DNA of 21,652 nt from JACKAN01 sp964502735 (GCA_964502735.1 CAZCYD010000051.1:1-21652); one strand, 5' to 3'. Shown: positions 6,936 through 15,266, numbered from the stretch's first letter. Made by a program: numbers and translations. Notes: a model not told the origin generated them from the sequence alone.

Positions 6936-7482
6936 ACAACTGCTTCTTGAGTTTCATAGAAATTGGACCTAAAAGACACAGATGAATATAGCTATACACT
7001 GCAAGAATCAGTATGGTCTTTTGACTCCAGAATAAAGAATCAAACAGGAAACTTAAAACATTAAAAACAGTCAAAGGTATCAAAATGGCTGTATTCCCCT
7101 TAGTGAACAATGAGTACATATTGTCTCCAGTTATTTTTTTTATTTCTATCCACGTCTTTCTCCCTGTTAAAAAGAAAACTACAAATAAAAATAAATTTAT
7201 ATAATAGACTTCATCTAAAAAAATCAGACTAAAATCACTGATTAAAATAAAAATTAGTGGCACTATCTGCATCAAAATATGAGATCGAATGGTTATCAAT
7301 TTTATTGGTGAAATATAATCAATTTTTTTTGTCAACTTGAAGAGTTCAACAAGCATGATGAAATTGACTATTAATAGAACTAAATAAAATGGAAGTATTG
7401 ATAATTCTTTATTTTCTGAAATTCTAATAAATAAAATTAGCGCTATAAGTAGTGGGGATAAATAAATACTAAGTTTTCTCAT
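6934..7482 (-). CDS. Six-TM hypothetical membrane protein in the sulfotransferase operon
   Basis: 182 residues, very hydrophobic, with about six predicted membrane helices: LSIYLSPLLIALILFIRI (4-21), LSILPFYLVLLIVNFIMLV, ILMQIVPLIFILISDFSLIF, YYINLFLFVVFFL, ILIPLTVFNVLSFLFDSLF and ILILAVYSYIHLCLLGPIS. No family is recognised. The start overlaps the sulfotransferase stop by 4 bp (ATGA), so it is translated with it and is the last gene of the cysQ-sulfotransferase operon. That coupling suggests a role in the same process, for example holding or moving a lipid-linked acceptor or the sulfated product. This is inference. The stop lies inside the palindrome shared with cysNC. Confidence 0.75.
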   Translation of the reverse strand: MRKLSIYLSPLLIALILFIRISENKELSILPFYLVLLIVNFIMLVELFKLTKKIDYISPIKLITIRSHILMQIVPLIFILISDFSLIFLDEVYYINLFLFVVFFLTGRKTWIEIKKITGDNMYSLFTKGNTAILIPLTVFNVLSFLFDSLFWSQKTILILAVYSYIHLCLLGPISMKLKKQL

Positions 7483-8663
7483 TTGACTCTAATTTTGAAC
7501 GCGTCTAAGTAACGACTGAACTTCTCTGATACCATTACGTTGTCTAATCCAAACATTTCCAAAGAATACTTATGCGAGGACTTAGAACTTCCCTTCTTCT
7601 GAAGAAAAGCAATCATTTCAGCTTCAACTTCAGTCGCGAGCTCAAGGTTAAAAAAAGTGTATATCTTTTTCACCACATCCAAAGGACTTTTAATAAGCTC
7701 GTCATAAGATATATCGCAAAATGGAGTAGAGGGATTATATTGGCGGTATTCAATAAATCTGTTCATATCAAAACTAAGGCGATCAAGGACCTGTTGACCC
7801 AACTTATTATGGTTGAGCTCACTCATCCAGATACCCTGGAAAGTTAAGTTTAAACTAGCCCAAGAGGCTACTGAATAAGAAGGATCTCTATACAAGTGTA
7901 CAAGCTTTGCATCTGGATACACAGCCAGAAGTGCTTGAACCCCTGCTAGATGATCTGGTGATTTTAGAATCCAGCTTCTCTTACTTCTTTGAAACTGAAG
8001 TGTTTGCAAGTAAACCTTATGAAATTTGTAGACTTCAACGAAGTTTTCATTATTTAAACGTGCAGAAAGTTGTGATTTATTAAACATGGGATCAAGAGCT
8101 TGAGTTAAAAAGGTATGCATAAGTATGGGAGTACACTCTTCTGGACCATCCAAAGCAAATTCATGTATTTTGTTTAGTTGAGGAGCCAGTTTGTTTTGCA
8201 TTTTGATTAAAATTTTCCCAATAGATCTTCTTAGATCTAGAACTTTAGAAAACCCCTTAGGAACCGGCGAAACTGTAACCTCCCAATTTGTTAGATACTG
8301 AAACTGATTGTCACAAGAAAGTAAATTGAATAGAAATGTCGTACCTGACCGGGGTAAACCAAGAATAACTAAGGGACTATCAATCTTTTCGTCAAAGATT
8401 TGCGGAAACTTTTTAACATACTTTTGCAAGGAGCTGTGATTTTTCACGAAGCTTTTAATTAAACCACCTATGTAAATATATCCAAATGAAGTTAAATTTG
8501 AAGATCTCTCGATATCAACAATTAAGTTTTCTAAATTTTTTTTGAATTGTACGTTATTTATCTTGGATTTGCATAGAGACTTGAGGTTTGGTTTTAATCC
8601 AAGTAAACTAAATATGGTGTTGAGAATTTTTACAAAAAAACATTGAAAGGGCTTATGCATCAT
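7479..8663 (-). CDS. PAPS-dependent sulfotransferase
   Basis: 394 residues. It transfers sulfate from PAPS to an unknown acceptor. The 5'-phosphosulfate loop is LGLPRSGTTFLFNLL (101-115) and the 3'-phosphate-binding motif is YRDPSYSVASWASL (258-271), with the conserved ILKSPDHL (232-239) and GPEECTPI (173-180). This pattern is that of the Sulfotransfer_3 family, which acts on small molecules, lipids or glycans in bacteria. A hydrophobic N-terminus (about 6-24) could tether it to the membrane. It overlaps cysQ upstream and the membrane protein downstream by 4 bp each. Two adjacent ATGs (8663, 8660) are possible starts. With cysD-cysNC convergent next door, donor synthesis and use are encoded side by side. 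The acceptor cannot be read from the sequence. Confidence 0.92.
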   Translation of the reverse strand: MMHKPFQCFFVKILNTIFSLLGLKPNLKSLCKSKINNVQFKKNLENLIVDIERSSNLTSFGYIYIGGLIKSFVKNHSSLQKYVKKFPQIFDEKIDSPLVILGLPRSGTTFLFNLLSCDNQFQYLTNWEVTVSPVPKGFSKVLDLRRSIGKILIKMQNKLAPQLNKIHEFALDGPEECTPILMHTFLTQALDPMFNKSQLSARLNNENFVEVYKFHKVYLQTLQFQRSKRSWILKSPDHLAGVQALLAVYPDAKLVHLYRDPSYSVASWASLNLTFQGIWMSELNHNKLGQQVLDRLSFDMNRFIEYRQYNPSTPFCDISYDELIKSPLDVVKKIYTFFNLELATEVEAEMIAFLQKKGSSKSSHKYSLEMFGLDNVMVSEKFSRYLDAFKIRVK

Positions 8664-9481
8664 CTTTTATGAACTCTATGGGAGTTTTTGTATTTTGCAC
8701 TAAGTGCAACAAATCCAAGAACTTTAGACAATGGGTCCTCATACGTGATTGGATTCCAATTGTGATCAACTAAAATTCCAGAAGATCCCAAAAGAATTGC
8801 ATGCCCCGCCGCGATATCCCAGCTGTGTATTGGAGCTAACCTTGGATAAAGATCAAACTTGTTTTCAGCGACATAGCAAAACTTCAGAGAGCTACCAATA
8901 GAAGTCACATCAACATCCCCTAGTGATGCCATGTAGTCTTTTGTTGCTACATCTAAATGAGAAAAGCTTGTTATAACTTTCAGTTGATTTTGACACGACT
9001 CTGTTAAATTACTTACCCTGGGAAGATCTCTTTTTTTTTGATTTAAAGTATTCAAATAATAAGCTCCTTGCTCTGGCCCTCCCCAATAAAGTTTGCCAAG
9101 TGCTGGTGCATAAATCACTCCAAATTCAGGCTTTGCATTTTTTATGAGAGCAATATTAACCGTATACTCCTTACGATTAGAAATAAACTCCTTAGTCCCA
9201 TCAAGAGGGTCTATAAGCCAGTACTGTGAACTCGGCGTGAAGAAACGGCTCTCCTCCTCTGAAAGAAGACTCATGCCTGGCGCTATTTCTGCCAATCTTG
9301 AAATAATAATATTGTTAGATGTTTTATCTGCTATCGTCAGTGGAGAGTCATCGTCCTTTATTTTCATAAGCAGATGAGATTGACTTTTAGAATAAATATC
9401 CAAAATTGAATCTCCGGCTGTCAACGCAGTTTGAACTATTGCGTGAATTGCCTGATTCGAGAGTTTGAAATCATCTTCCAT
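8660..9481 (-). CDS. cysQ: 3'(2'),5'-bisphosphate nucleotidase (PAP phosphatase)
   Basis: 273 residues, usual CysQ length. It hydrolyses PAP, the inhibitory by-product of sulfotransferases, to AMP. Metal- and phosphate-binding motifs of the inositol-monophosphatase superfamily are all present: DDDSPLTIADKTSN (43-56), SEEE (74-77), WLIDPLDGTKEFI (88-100) and SWDIAAGHAIL (220-230). It is the first gene of the operon and overlaps the sulfotransferase start by 4 bp, which fits product removal at the site of use. No Shine-Dalgarno precedes ATG 9481; instead a good -10 box ends six bases before it (see the promoter entry), so the message may be leaderless. Confidence 0.95.
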   Translation of the reverse strand: MEDDFKLSNQAIHAIVQTALTAGDSILDIYSKSQSHLLMKIKDDDSPLTIADKTSNNIIISRLAEIAPGMSLLSEEESRFFTPSSQYWLIDPLDGTKEFISNRKEYTVNIALIKNAKPEFGVIYAPALGKLYWGGPEQGAYYLNTLNQKKRDLPRVSNLTESCQNQLKVITSFSHLDVATKDYMASLGDVDVTSIGSSLKFCYVAENKFDLYPRLAPIHSWDIAAGHAILLGSSGILVDHNWNPITYEDPLSKVLGFVALSAKYKNSHRVHKR

Positions 9482-9487
9482 TTCTTG

Positions 9488-9516
9488 ATATTAAAATGTG
9501 ACAAGTTTGAAGGCAA
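9488..9516 (-). promoter_or_regulatory. Candidate sigma-70 promoter of cysQ, possibly leaderless
   Basis: Reading the minus strand, TTGCCT (9516-9511), a 17-bp spacer and TAATAT (9493-9488) form a near-ideal housekeeping promoter. The -10 box ends six bases before the cysQ ATG, so transcription would start at or next to the A of the ATG. Together with the lack of a ribosome binding site this points to a leaderless transcript. Confidence 0.5.
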
Positions 9517-9646
9517 ACACACTGCCTACGTGACCCATAGCAATGAATAGAATTTTGCAGCAAACCTGCAGAGGAACTTTTGAGCGCAGAACAAATGACC
9601 CCGACTTAAGTTTTATATTCCATTAGCTAAGCAGTTATGTATATAT

Positions 9647-9812
9647 CCCAAGTCCGCGGATAAAATGCATCAAAATTTCCTCAAACCCTTTTTGGGAGGG
9701 GATAGTTCCTGCTTCGCCGCTGCCACCCTTCGGGCAATCGCCTCCAGTTCATCGGAACCCCGACAGACAAGAGTTTGAGGAAATTTTGATGCATTTTATC
9801 CGCGGACTTGGG
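9647..9812. repeat. MITE-like element with perfect 40-bp terminal inverted repeats
   Basis: The left arm 9647-9686 and right arm 9773-9812 are perfect reverse complements over 40 bp. The outer end reads cccaagtccgcggataaaat; the inner end finishes in tcaaac/gtttga. The 86-bp core (9687-9772) is clearly more GC-rich than the surroundings and has no reading frame of note. No obvious target-site duplication flanks it. A diverged copy with an inverted core lies at 15060-15189, so this is a dispersed repeat family. As RNA it would fold into a very stable hairpin. Perfect arms imply recent spread, gene conversion between arms, or selection. Confidence 0.85.
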
Positions 9813-9993
9813 TTTTAATAACAAAATAGATTTATAAAATTTGCACTAAACTAGGAGAGAATTTACAAAACAAGAGAAACATTGTCTCTAAAACCAACTA
9901 TTTTGACTGACTAATTATTTAACCTAAAAAGAAATTTTTAATACCGAAAAGATTGTGCTAATCACTATTGTCCCAATTAAAAGGAAAGTTTAA

Positions 9994-10857
9994 ATGTCTC
10001 TTAATAACACACTCGTTTTTATCAGTCTTATTTTGTCAATTTTGTACTTCAGCCCCGACACATTGGCCGACCTAAATATATTCAAACAAGAATACCACTA
10101 CCTTCCGGCCCTTGAATATTATGATTGCTCTCAGTACCCCTTTCAAGAGGTTGACATCAACCTTATTGAGGGCGGTCGCCTACAAAACATAGGAAAGAAA
10201 ACCTCATCAGCTTTTATAAAAGGTTCGCAGATATCGATTGCAGCTTCATCTTTGGGTGAATTTCAAGGGTTAAATATACAACTCTACAATGAGGACAAAT
10301 CTGAGTTGTTCCTTTCTCAACAGCATTTGAATGACACCATATACTTTGAGTCTAACTCTCTCTCTTCTCGCAGTTTTATTGAAGGATATCACCTTCCTGT
10401 TTTTTCTCTCCAATTATGTAAGGATGCCCCCCCGTCCCCCTACTTTGCTTGTTTGGAATTTGGATACTTAAAAAAAATTAAACTGATGAAAGATATAGTA
10501 TTAAAGGCCGTCAGTGCTAAATTGGCTAAATTCATGAGTTATAATCAAGAAGCAAATGTAGCAATGAATCACAAGATGATTCTTCTAGAAGATCCCAGTC
10601 GGTGGCAATATCAAAAAATTTATATTGAGTGGAACAATGAATCCGATGTCTTTACTTATATTCAAACTGAAGATCATAAATTTTACCCCGTTAGTATTAT
10701 GGTAGGAAAACTCGACGTGAATCGCTTTGGTATATTCAGAGGAACTCAAAATATGATATTTGAGAATTTTAATCTAGATAACAAATCTTCTAATAGTAAT
10801 TCAAAAACATTAAGAACTGAGATCTGGTTAAACCATAATAACTGTAAAAAGTTTTAG
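9994..10857 (+). CDS. Secreted hypothetical protein
   Basis: 287 residues, ATG 9994 with aaaggaaag upstream. A signal peptide is clear: hydrophobic VFISLILSILYF (8-19), then SPDTLA with likely cleavage after Ala25. The mature part is polar and strand-rich with five cysteines (the last near the C-terminus, NNCKKF), consistent with disulfides in the periplasm or outside. No domain is recognised. It stands alone: divergent from cysQ and convergent with an AraC-type regulator 72 bp downstream. Being beside the sulfation operons may be coincidence. Confidence 0.75.
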   Translation: MSLNNTLVFISLILSILYFSPDTLADLNIFKQEYHYLPALEYYDCSQYPFQEVDINLIEGGRLQNIGKKTSSAFIKGSQISIAASSLGEFQGLNIQLYNEDKSELFLSQQHLNDTIYFESNSLSSRSFIEGYHLPVFSLQLCKDAPPSPYFACLEFGYLKKIKLMKDIVLKAVSAKLAKFMSYNQEANVAMNHKMILLEDPSRWQYQKIYIEWNNESDVFTYIQTEDHKFYPVSIMVGKLDVNRFGIFRGTQNMIFENFNLDNKSSNSNSKTLRTEIWLNHNNCKKF

Positions 10858-10929
10858 ATTTTGATTTAATACGTAATTACACTTAATTAGTGGAAATTAT
10901 TATTATCGCGAAGTTATTGTTGTAAAAAT

Positions 10930-11748
10930 TCAGAATGGGGGATTATCCATCTCAATAATCTTTTTAAAAGCGGAGGGGCTTGTTGGGAATATCTTTCTAA
11001 AATGCTCATTAAACTGTCTTGCATCAGAAAACCCCATGTCGTAACTTATTTCTGCGACGGATCTTTGGTTTTTTAAAAGCTCCCTAACAGAGGAAACCAC
11101 TCGAATTTGATTAACATACTTTAATGGAGTAAGGCCGAATGCGGCTTTAAAGTAGCGACTAAGTACTGATGGACTTGTGTTCAAACTTTTTGCCAAATTT
11201 GCAATTTTAACCTCATGCTGCCAATTCTTATGAAGCCAATCCTGAGCCTTTAGGGCTAAGTGCGAAGGCTGAGTGGAGCGTGACAGTTTAATTGTATTGA
11301 GTGCTTCCGTTGAGTTCATAACGTCTTCAAAAAGCTCTAAGAGATTTTTTTTACTATTCAAACCACCCCACGCAACTGGCTGCACAGGTACACTTATTTC
11401 TAATGGTTTTTCGCAAACGATAAGTTCAAACTCCAAATGACCACGCTGAAGCCTCCATTCAATAACATTTTGACCTGGAACAAAACCTACAATTTGGGAG
11501 CCCAAGTTTACCACTTTTTCGTTCTGAAAAATTGATATATTTCCACCAATATTATTAGCCTTAAAAAAGGCCCAACCTTTGCCAAATATGTCAATATGTT
11601 TGAACTCAGATTCAACATTAAAACTTCTTTTTATAAGATAAACTGTGTCGGAGATTAAATAGTACCACCCATTTAATTCAGGGATATGAACCACATTTGG
11701 CTTATTACTTTCAACCCCTTTACTGTTGATATACTTTTTAAAATCCAT
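10930..11748 (-). CDS. AraC-family transcriptional regulator
   Basis: 272 residues, ATG 11748 with aggggc six bases upstream. The C-terminal part (about 167-265) is an AraC/XylS domain: first helix-turn-helix VKIANLAKSLNTSPSVLSRY, second with the signature MGFSDARQFNEHFRKIFPTS. The N-terminal part is beta-rich (for example GNISIFQNEKVVNLGSQIVGF, then VIEWRLQRGHLEFELIV) and has the same length and layout as that of the regulator at 1898-2707, so the two are probably paralogs. Its targets are unknown; the upstream epimerase gene runs the same way with a 63-bp gap, so they might share a transcript. Confidence 0.88.
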   Translation of the reverse strand: MDFKKYINSKGVESNKPNVVHIPELNGWYYLISDTVYLIKRSFNVESEFKHIDIFGKGWAFFKANNIGGNISIFQNEKVVNLGSQIVGFVPGQNVIEWRLQRGHLEFELIVCEKPLEISVPVQPVAWGGLNSKKNLLELFEDVMNSTEALNTIKLSRSTQPSHLALKAQDWLHKNWQHEVKIANLAKSLNTSPSVLSRYFKAAFGLTPLKYVNQIRVVSSVRELLKNQRSVAEISYDMGFSDARQFNEHFRKIFPTSPSAFKKIIEMDNPPF

Positions 11749-11811
11749 ACAGCCCCTGATCTAACTTAATAGAACAGGGTAGATAATTACAAATACTATT
11801 TTAAAAAATAT

Positions 11812-12822
11812 TTAAGCAGCTTGCTTTTTACTTTGATTCAACCAATTTGGATTCTTCAAAGTCCAAAGTACGGATTTTTTTAATGAGTTCTCAAAATTTA
11901 CCGGCGGCTCCCATCCCATTTCAGCCAATTTAGATCCATCCAATGCATATCGCAAATCGTGACCAGGCCGACTAGAGTGAAAATCTACCATTTCATATTT
12001 CAGCGGTTTGCCAATTATGTCAGCTATCATTTGGGCAAGGGTGAGGTTGTCCACCTCTTTTTCTCCGACGATATTGAACTTTTCTCTTTGCCAGGGGCCC
12101 TTATTCAATATGAACATTAGAGCATCAGACATATTTCTACAGTGAATGTAATGGCGAGTTCCCGCCTTAGTTTTGTCGGGATTAGAATGAATTTTAATTG
12201 TTTTTCCTTCTAAAACTGAATTCATGACTAGAGGAATATACTTTTCTGGGTGCTGGCGCTCTCCAAATAAATTCATTGTATGAGTAATAATCACAGGCAA
12301 ACCGTAAGTATTGGCATAGGCAAGTGCCAATTCTTCTCCTCCCGCCTTGGTAGCGGAGTAAGGGTTTGTGCAATTGTAGCGATCCCACTCTTTATAAAAT
12401 ACTCCCTCAGGTGCGGGACCAAAGACTTCATCTGTAGAAAAATAAACAAAATTCTCTAAGCTATCAATATTTCTAGCTAACTCTAGAGCCCCATACGTCC
12501 CCATAACATTGGCTTGAACAAATTTTCCTGGGTCCGTAATGCTGTTGTCTACATGTGTTTCAGCAGCCATATGAATAAAGTAATGAATTTTGCCTATTTC
12601 GCGAAGAAACCCCTCGCTCGCTAACTGCGAAATATCAGTTGAAAGCGTCAATACTCTTTTATCTGTATAAGCTTTAATATCGCGCAGACGGTCAAAACCC
12701 ATCGACGCATAGTTAAGCTTGTCTACAACAACAATTTCCCAATCGGTTTTAACAAGTATGTGCTCAATAAGATGGTGGCCCGCAAATCCAGCTCCGCCAG
12801 TAATCAAGACTCTTTTTTTCAT
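11812..12822 (-). CDS. NAD-dependent sugar-nucleotide dehydratase/epimerase (RmlB-like)
   Basis: 336 residues, ATG 12822 with gaggag and agga upstream. Extended short-chain dehydrogenase fold: NAD-binding GGAGFAG (9-15), VVVDKLNYAS, MAAETHVDNSI (85-95), STDEVFG (129-135), catalytic YSATK (155-159) and RPGHDLRYALD near the C-terminus. The Thr-Asp-Glu triad and RPGHD..Y.D pattern are those of dTDP-glucose 4,6-dehydratase, which makes dTDP-4-keto-6-deoxyglucose for surface sugars. The segment after the NLFGERQHPEKYIPL motif is altered (SNPDKTKAGTRHYIH in place of the usual GDG..xRDWLYV), and no rmlA, C or D gene is near. The nucleotide or sugar may therefore differ. The C-terminus (SKKQAA) is lysine-rich. 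Confidence 0.8.
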   Translation of the reverse strand: MKKRVLITGGAGFAGHHLIEHILVKTDWEIVVVDKLNYASMGFDRLRDIKAYTDKRVLTLSTDISQLASEGFLREIGKIHYFIHMAAETHVDNSITDPGKFVQANVMGTYGALELARNIDSLENFVYFSTDEVFGPAPEGVFYKEWDRYNCTNPYSATKAGGEELALAYANTYGLPVIITHTMNLFGERQHPEKYIPLVMNSVLEGKTIKIHSNPDKTKAGTRHYIHCRNMSDALMFILNKGPWQREKFNIVGEKEVDNLTLAQMIADIIGKPLKYEMVDFHSSRPGHDLRYALDGSKLAEMGWEPPVNFENSLKKSVLWTLKNPNWLNQSKKQAA

Positions 12823-13058
12823 TTTCCTAATCTCCTCTTTTACAGAACTAAATACATATCGAGCTTAATTCATGTAAAGTTCAGAAGATTTTTGACTAAA
12901 TGAAGTCGCATCACTTCTAAGTCCAATTCACACAGACTATGGTCGAGGTTTCTTAAAAAGAATAGAATCCTTTGAAGTGTAATCGAGGAAAAGTCTTTTC
13001 TCCTTAAAATACAGTAATAGACAGGCCTCTGGCCCCTTAACATTGACTTGGCCAAATT

Positions 13059-15056
13059 TTGATTATACAGACACTAAGTATTTCAACCCGATTATTGAGG
13101 GCCGTTTTTTTGAAAAAAATTAATGATAGCTTTACAAAACAAGGGTTCACGCCCCTCACATTAAAAAGTCCTCACAATAGCCGTCTAGGCAATTTTTTCC
13201 TAGGATTATTGGAACGCCTAATTCGATTTCCTGAAGTAGCTAGAATCCACCGACAGAGCGTGGAGTTAATGAATAGCGACACTAACTTTTGGCAAGCGGC
13301 CACTAAAGTCATGGGAATCAATGTAGACATTAAAGCTAGTGACATCGGAAAAATACCATCTAAAGGAGCTACAATATTTGTTGCCAACCATCCCTTTGGA
13401 GGAGTTGAAGCTATAGCTCTAGCCAGCGTGATTAGCCAAGTTAGAAATGACTTCATGTTTATTGCTAACCAGACTCTAAACCTTATACCTGAAGTAGCGC
13501 CTTATCTTTTTGCCGTAGATATTGATGAGTCAAAAGGAGTCTCTGCAAAAGCGCAGAATCGTATTCAAATTCAAAAAGGCATCCAGCACCTTCAATCCGG
13601 GGGAGTTCTCATCTTATTCCCATCTGGAGAAATCTCTACAGCTAACCCTCCGTGGAAGAAAGCCTACGATAGAAAGTGGAGCTCTACAGCGGCAAAAATA
13701 GCCAAAGCCTCTCAAGCCCGAGTGGTTCCTGTTTATTTTGGCGGCAAAAACAGTTTTGCCTTTCAAGTTGTCAGCATATTTCTAATAAAAAATCCAAAAA
13801 ATTTTGTCACCCGATCTATTCGTCAAATTTCGTTATTTCTTAGAGCGATGCTCATGGTTCATGAAATTGTTCGCCAACAGAACCAAACTCTGAATATGAG
13901 GGTGGACAGCCCCATCCCCTATGATAAGTTTTCTCATATTGAGTCTAATCAGGCTTTGTCAGAATACTTTCGGCTGCGAACTTATCTACTGGGAGGCGAT
14001 CCTCAACTTGTTCATTCGAGGCTGGATATTTTAAAGCGAAACCCCATCAAACGCACAATAACATCTAATAAAATATCAAGTAGAAAACTTGCTCCTATTG
14101 GTCCTGCTATCCCTAAACCCTTATTACAAACAGAAATTGAAAATTTAGTAAGCCATCATCCCGAAAGCCTTATTCTTGAAACCAAACAATTTTCTGTTTA
14201 CCTGACCAAAAAGCACCTCACGCCCAACATCATTACAGAAATTGGACGCCTGAGAGAAATCACTTTTCGTGAAGAGGGCGAAGGCAGTGGATTAAGTTAT
14301 GACATCGATGATTTTGACAGTACCTATGAACACATTTTTGTTTGGAGTCGTTCAGATTTAGAAATTACTGGTGCTTATCGACTAGGCACTGTTCGACAAC
14401 TTCTAGCAAATGAAGGCTTAAGAGGCATCTACACGCACAGCTTATTCCAATATGACCAAAAATTTCTAGATGAAATAGGTGAGTCCATGGAACTAGGTAG
14501 ATCTTTTGTTGTAGCAAAATTCCAAAAATCGCGCACACTCAGCTTATTACTAACAGGTATAGCCAAAGTTTTACTTAAAAGGCCTCACATCAAAACTCTC
14601 TTTGGCCCCGCAAGTATCAGCGCCGAATACTCAAAAATTGCAAGCTTCGTGATGATAGAGTTCCTTATGAGGCAGCATGGAGCCCCCGAAAAGGTGAAAG
14701 CTATGGTAACCCCCCCGTTTCCGTTTAAAATTAATACGGATCTTAATGAGGCCAGCCTTTCTCACCTTATTAAAGGCGCACACGACCTCAATGGGTTAAA
14801 CTCGGTCATTGAATCTGTAGAAAATGGCGGCAAGTCTGTTCCTACACTTGTTACCTACTACTCTAAGATTGGCGCTAGATATGTTGCTTTTAATGTCGAC
14901 CCAGAGTTTTCAAGCATTGATGGGCTTATAGTTTCTAACCTCTCAGAGTTTCCAGCCCATTCACTAAAAAAGATGATTGGCGAAAGAGATGCCGAACAAT
15001 TTATGAAAGATAGAGCCCTCCATCATCCTCAACGGCTTTCAGAAAACACACATTAA
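13059..15056 (+). CDS. Fused PlsC-type acyltransferase / OlsB-like N-acyltransferase
   Basis: 665 residues. The N-terminal part (about 60-300) is a lysophospholipid acyltransferase with NHPFGGVEA (110-118; the catalytic histidine of the HX4D/E motif) and LILFPSGEIST (184-194). The C-terminal part (about 372-590) is a GNAT fold of the hemolysin/OlsB type: RLREITFREEGEGSG (397-411), YDIDDFDSTYEH, ITGAYRLG and SMELGRSFV (476-484). Such fusions, for example OlsF, make ornithine-type aminolipids by N-acylation then O-acylation. The amino acid used here cannot be told. The start is uncertain: TTG 13059 is the first in frame and lacks a good ribosome binding site; TTG 13110 follows gagg at a good distance. 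An element copy begins four bases after the stop. Confidence 0.85.
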   Translation: MIIQTLSISTRLLRAVFLKKINDSFTKQGFTPLTLKSPHNSRLGNFFLGLLERLIRFPEVARIHRQSVELMNSDTNFWQAATKVMGINVDIKASDIGKIPSKGATIFVANHPFGGVEAIALASVISQVRNDFMFIANQTLNLIPEVAPYLFAVDIDESKGVSAKAQNRIQIQKGIQHLQSGGVLILFPSGEISTANPPWKKAYDRKWSSTAAKIAKASQARVVPVYFGGKNSFAFQVVSIFLIKNPKNFVTRSIRQISLFLRAMLMVHEIVRQQNQTLNMRVDSPIPYDKFSHIESNQALSEYFRLRTYLLGGDPQLVHSRLDILKRNPIKRTITSNKISSRKLAPIGPAIPKPLLQTEIENLVSHHPESLILETKQFSVYLTKKHLTPNIITEIGRLREITFREEGEGSGLSYDIDDFDSTYEHIFVWSRSDLEITGAYRLGTVRQLLANEGLRGIYTHSLFQYDQKFLDEIGESMELGRSFVVAKFQKSRTLSLLLTGIAKVLLKRPHIKTLFGPASISAEYSKIASFVMIEFLMRQHGAPEKVKAMVTPPFPFKINTDLNEASLSHLIKGAHDLNGLNSVIESVENGGKSVPTLVTYYSKIGARYVAFNVDPEFSSIDGLIVSNLSEFPAHSLKKMIGERDAEQFMKDRALHHPQRLSENTH

Positions 15057-15059
15057 AAT

Positions 15060-15189
15060 CCAAAATCTGCAGATAAAATACATCAAATTTTTCTCAAACC
15101 TTTTGACTTGCGGGGCTCCGATGAGCCGGAGGCAATTACCCGAAGGTGACAGCGGTGAAGTAGGAGCAATAACCTATGACAAGAGTAAA
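15060..15189. repeat. Second, degraded copy of the 9647 inverted-repeat element
   Basis: The left arm 15060-15099 matches the 40-bp arm of the element at 9647 at 33 of 40 positions (ccgcgg has become ctgcag). The following core aligns with the reverse complement of the first copy's core (shared stretches such as ccgatga, ggaggc, cccgaag, gcagcgg with changes), so the core is flipped relative to the arm. The right arm is missing at the expected place; a weak resemblance (15227-15244, ending attttatcc) may be its remains after an insertion. It starts four bases after the acyltransferase stop. Confidence 0.75.
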
Positions 15190-15266
15190 GTTGCAAACTC
15201 AGTTTTGTCATTTTTTCACATTATTTAAATTGAATATTTTATCCACATTCATTATCTTTATTAGGA

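Larger units (their letters stand above)
9482..9993. other. 512-bp divergent intergenic region containing a repeat element
   Basis: Between divergent cysQ and the secreted orphan gene. It holds the cysQ promoter (9488-9516), the 166-bp inverted-repeat element (9647-9812), and AT-rich leader sequence for the gene at 9994, which has aaaggaaag about eight bases before its ATG. I saw no gene in it. Confidence 0.7.

Noticed and set aside
12870..13055. 61-codon reverse frame upstream of the acyltransferase
   Set aside because: No Shine-Dalgarno and no family; composition is like the rest of the intergenic DNA.
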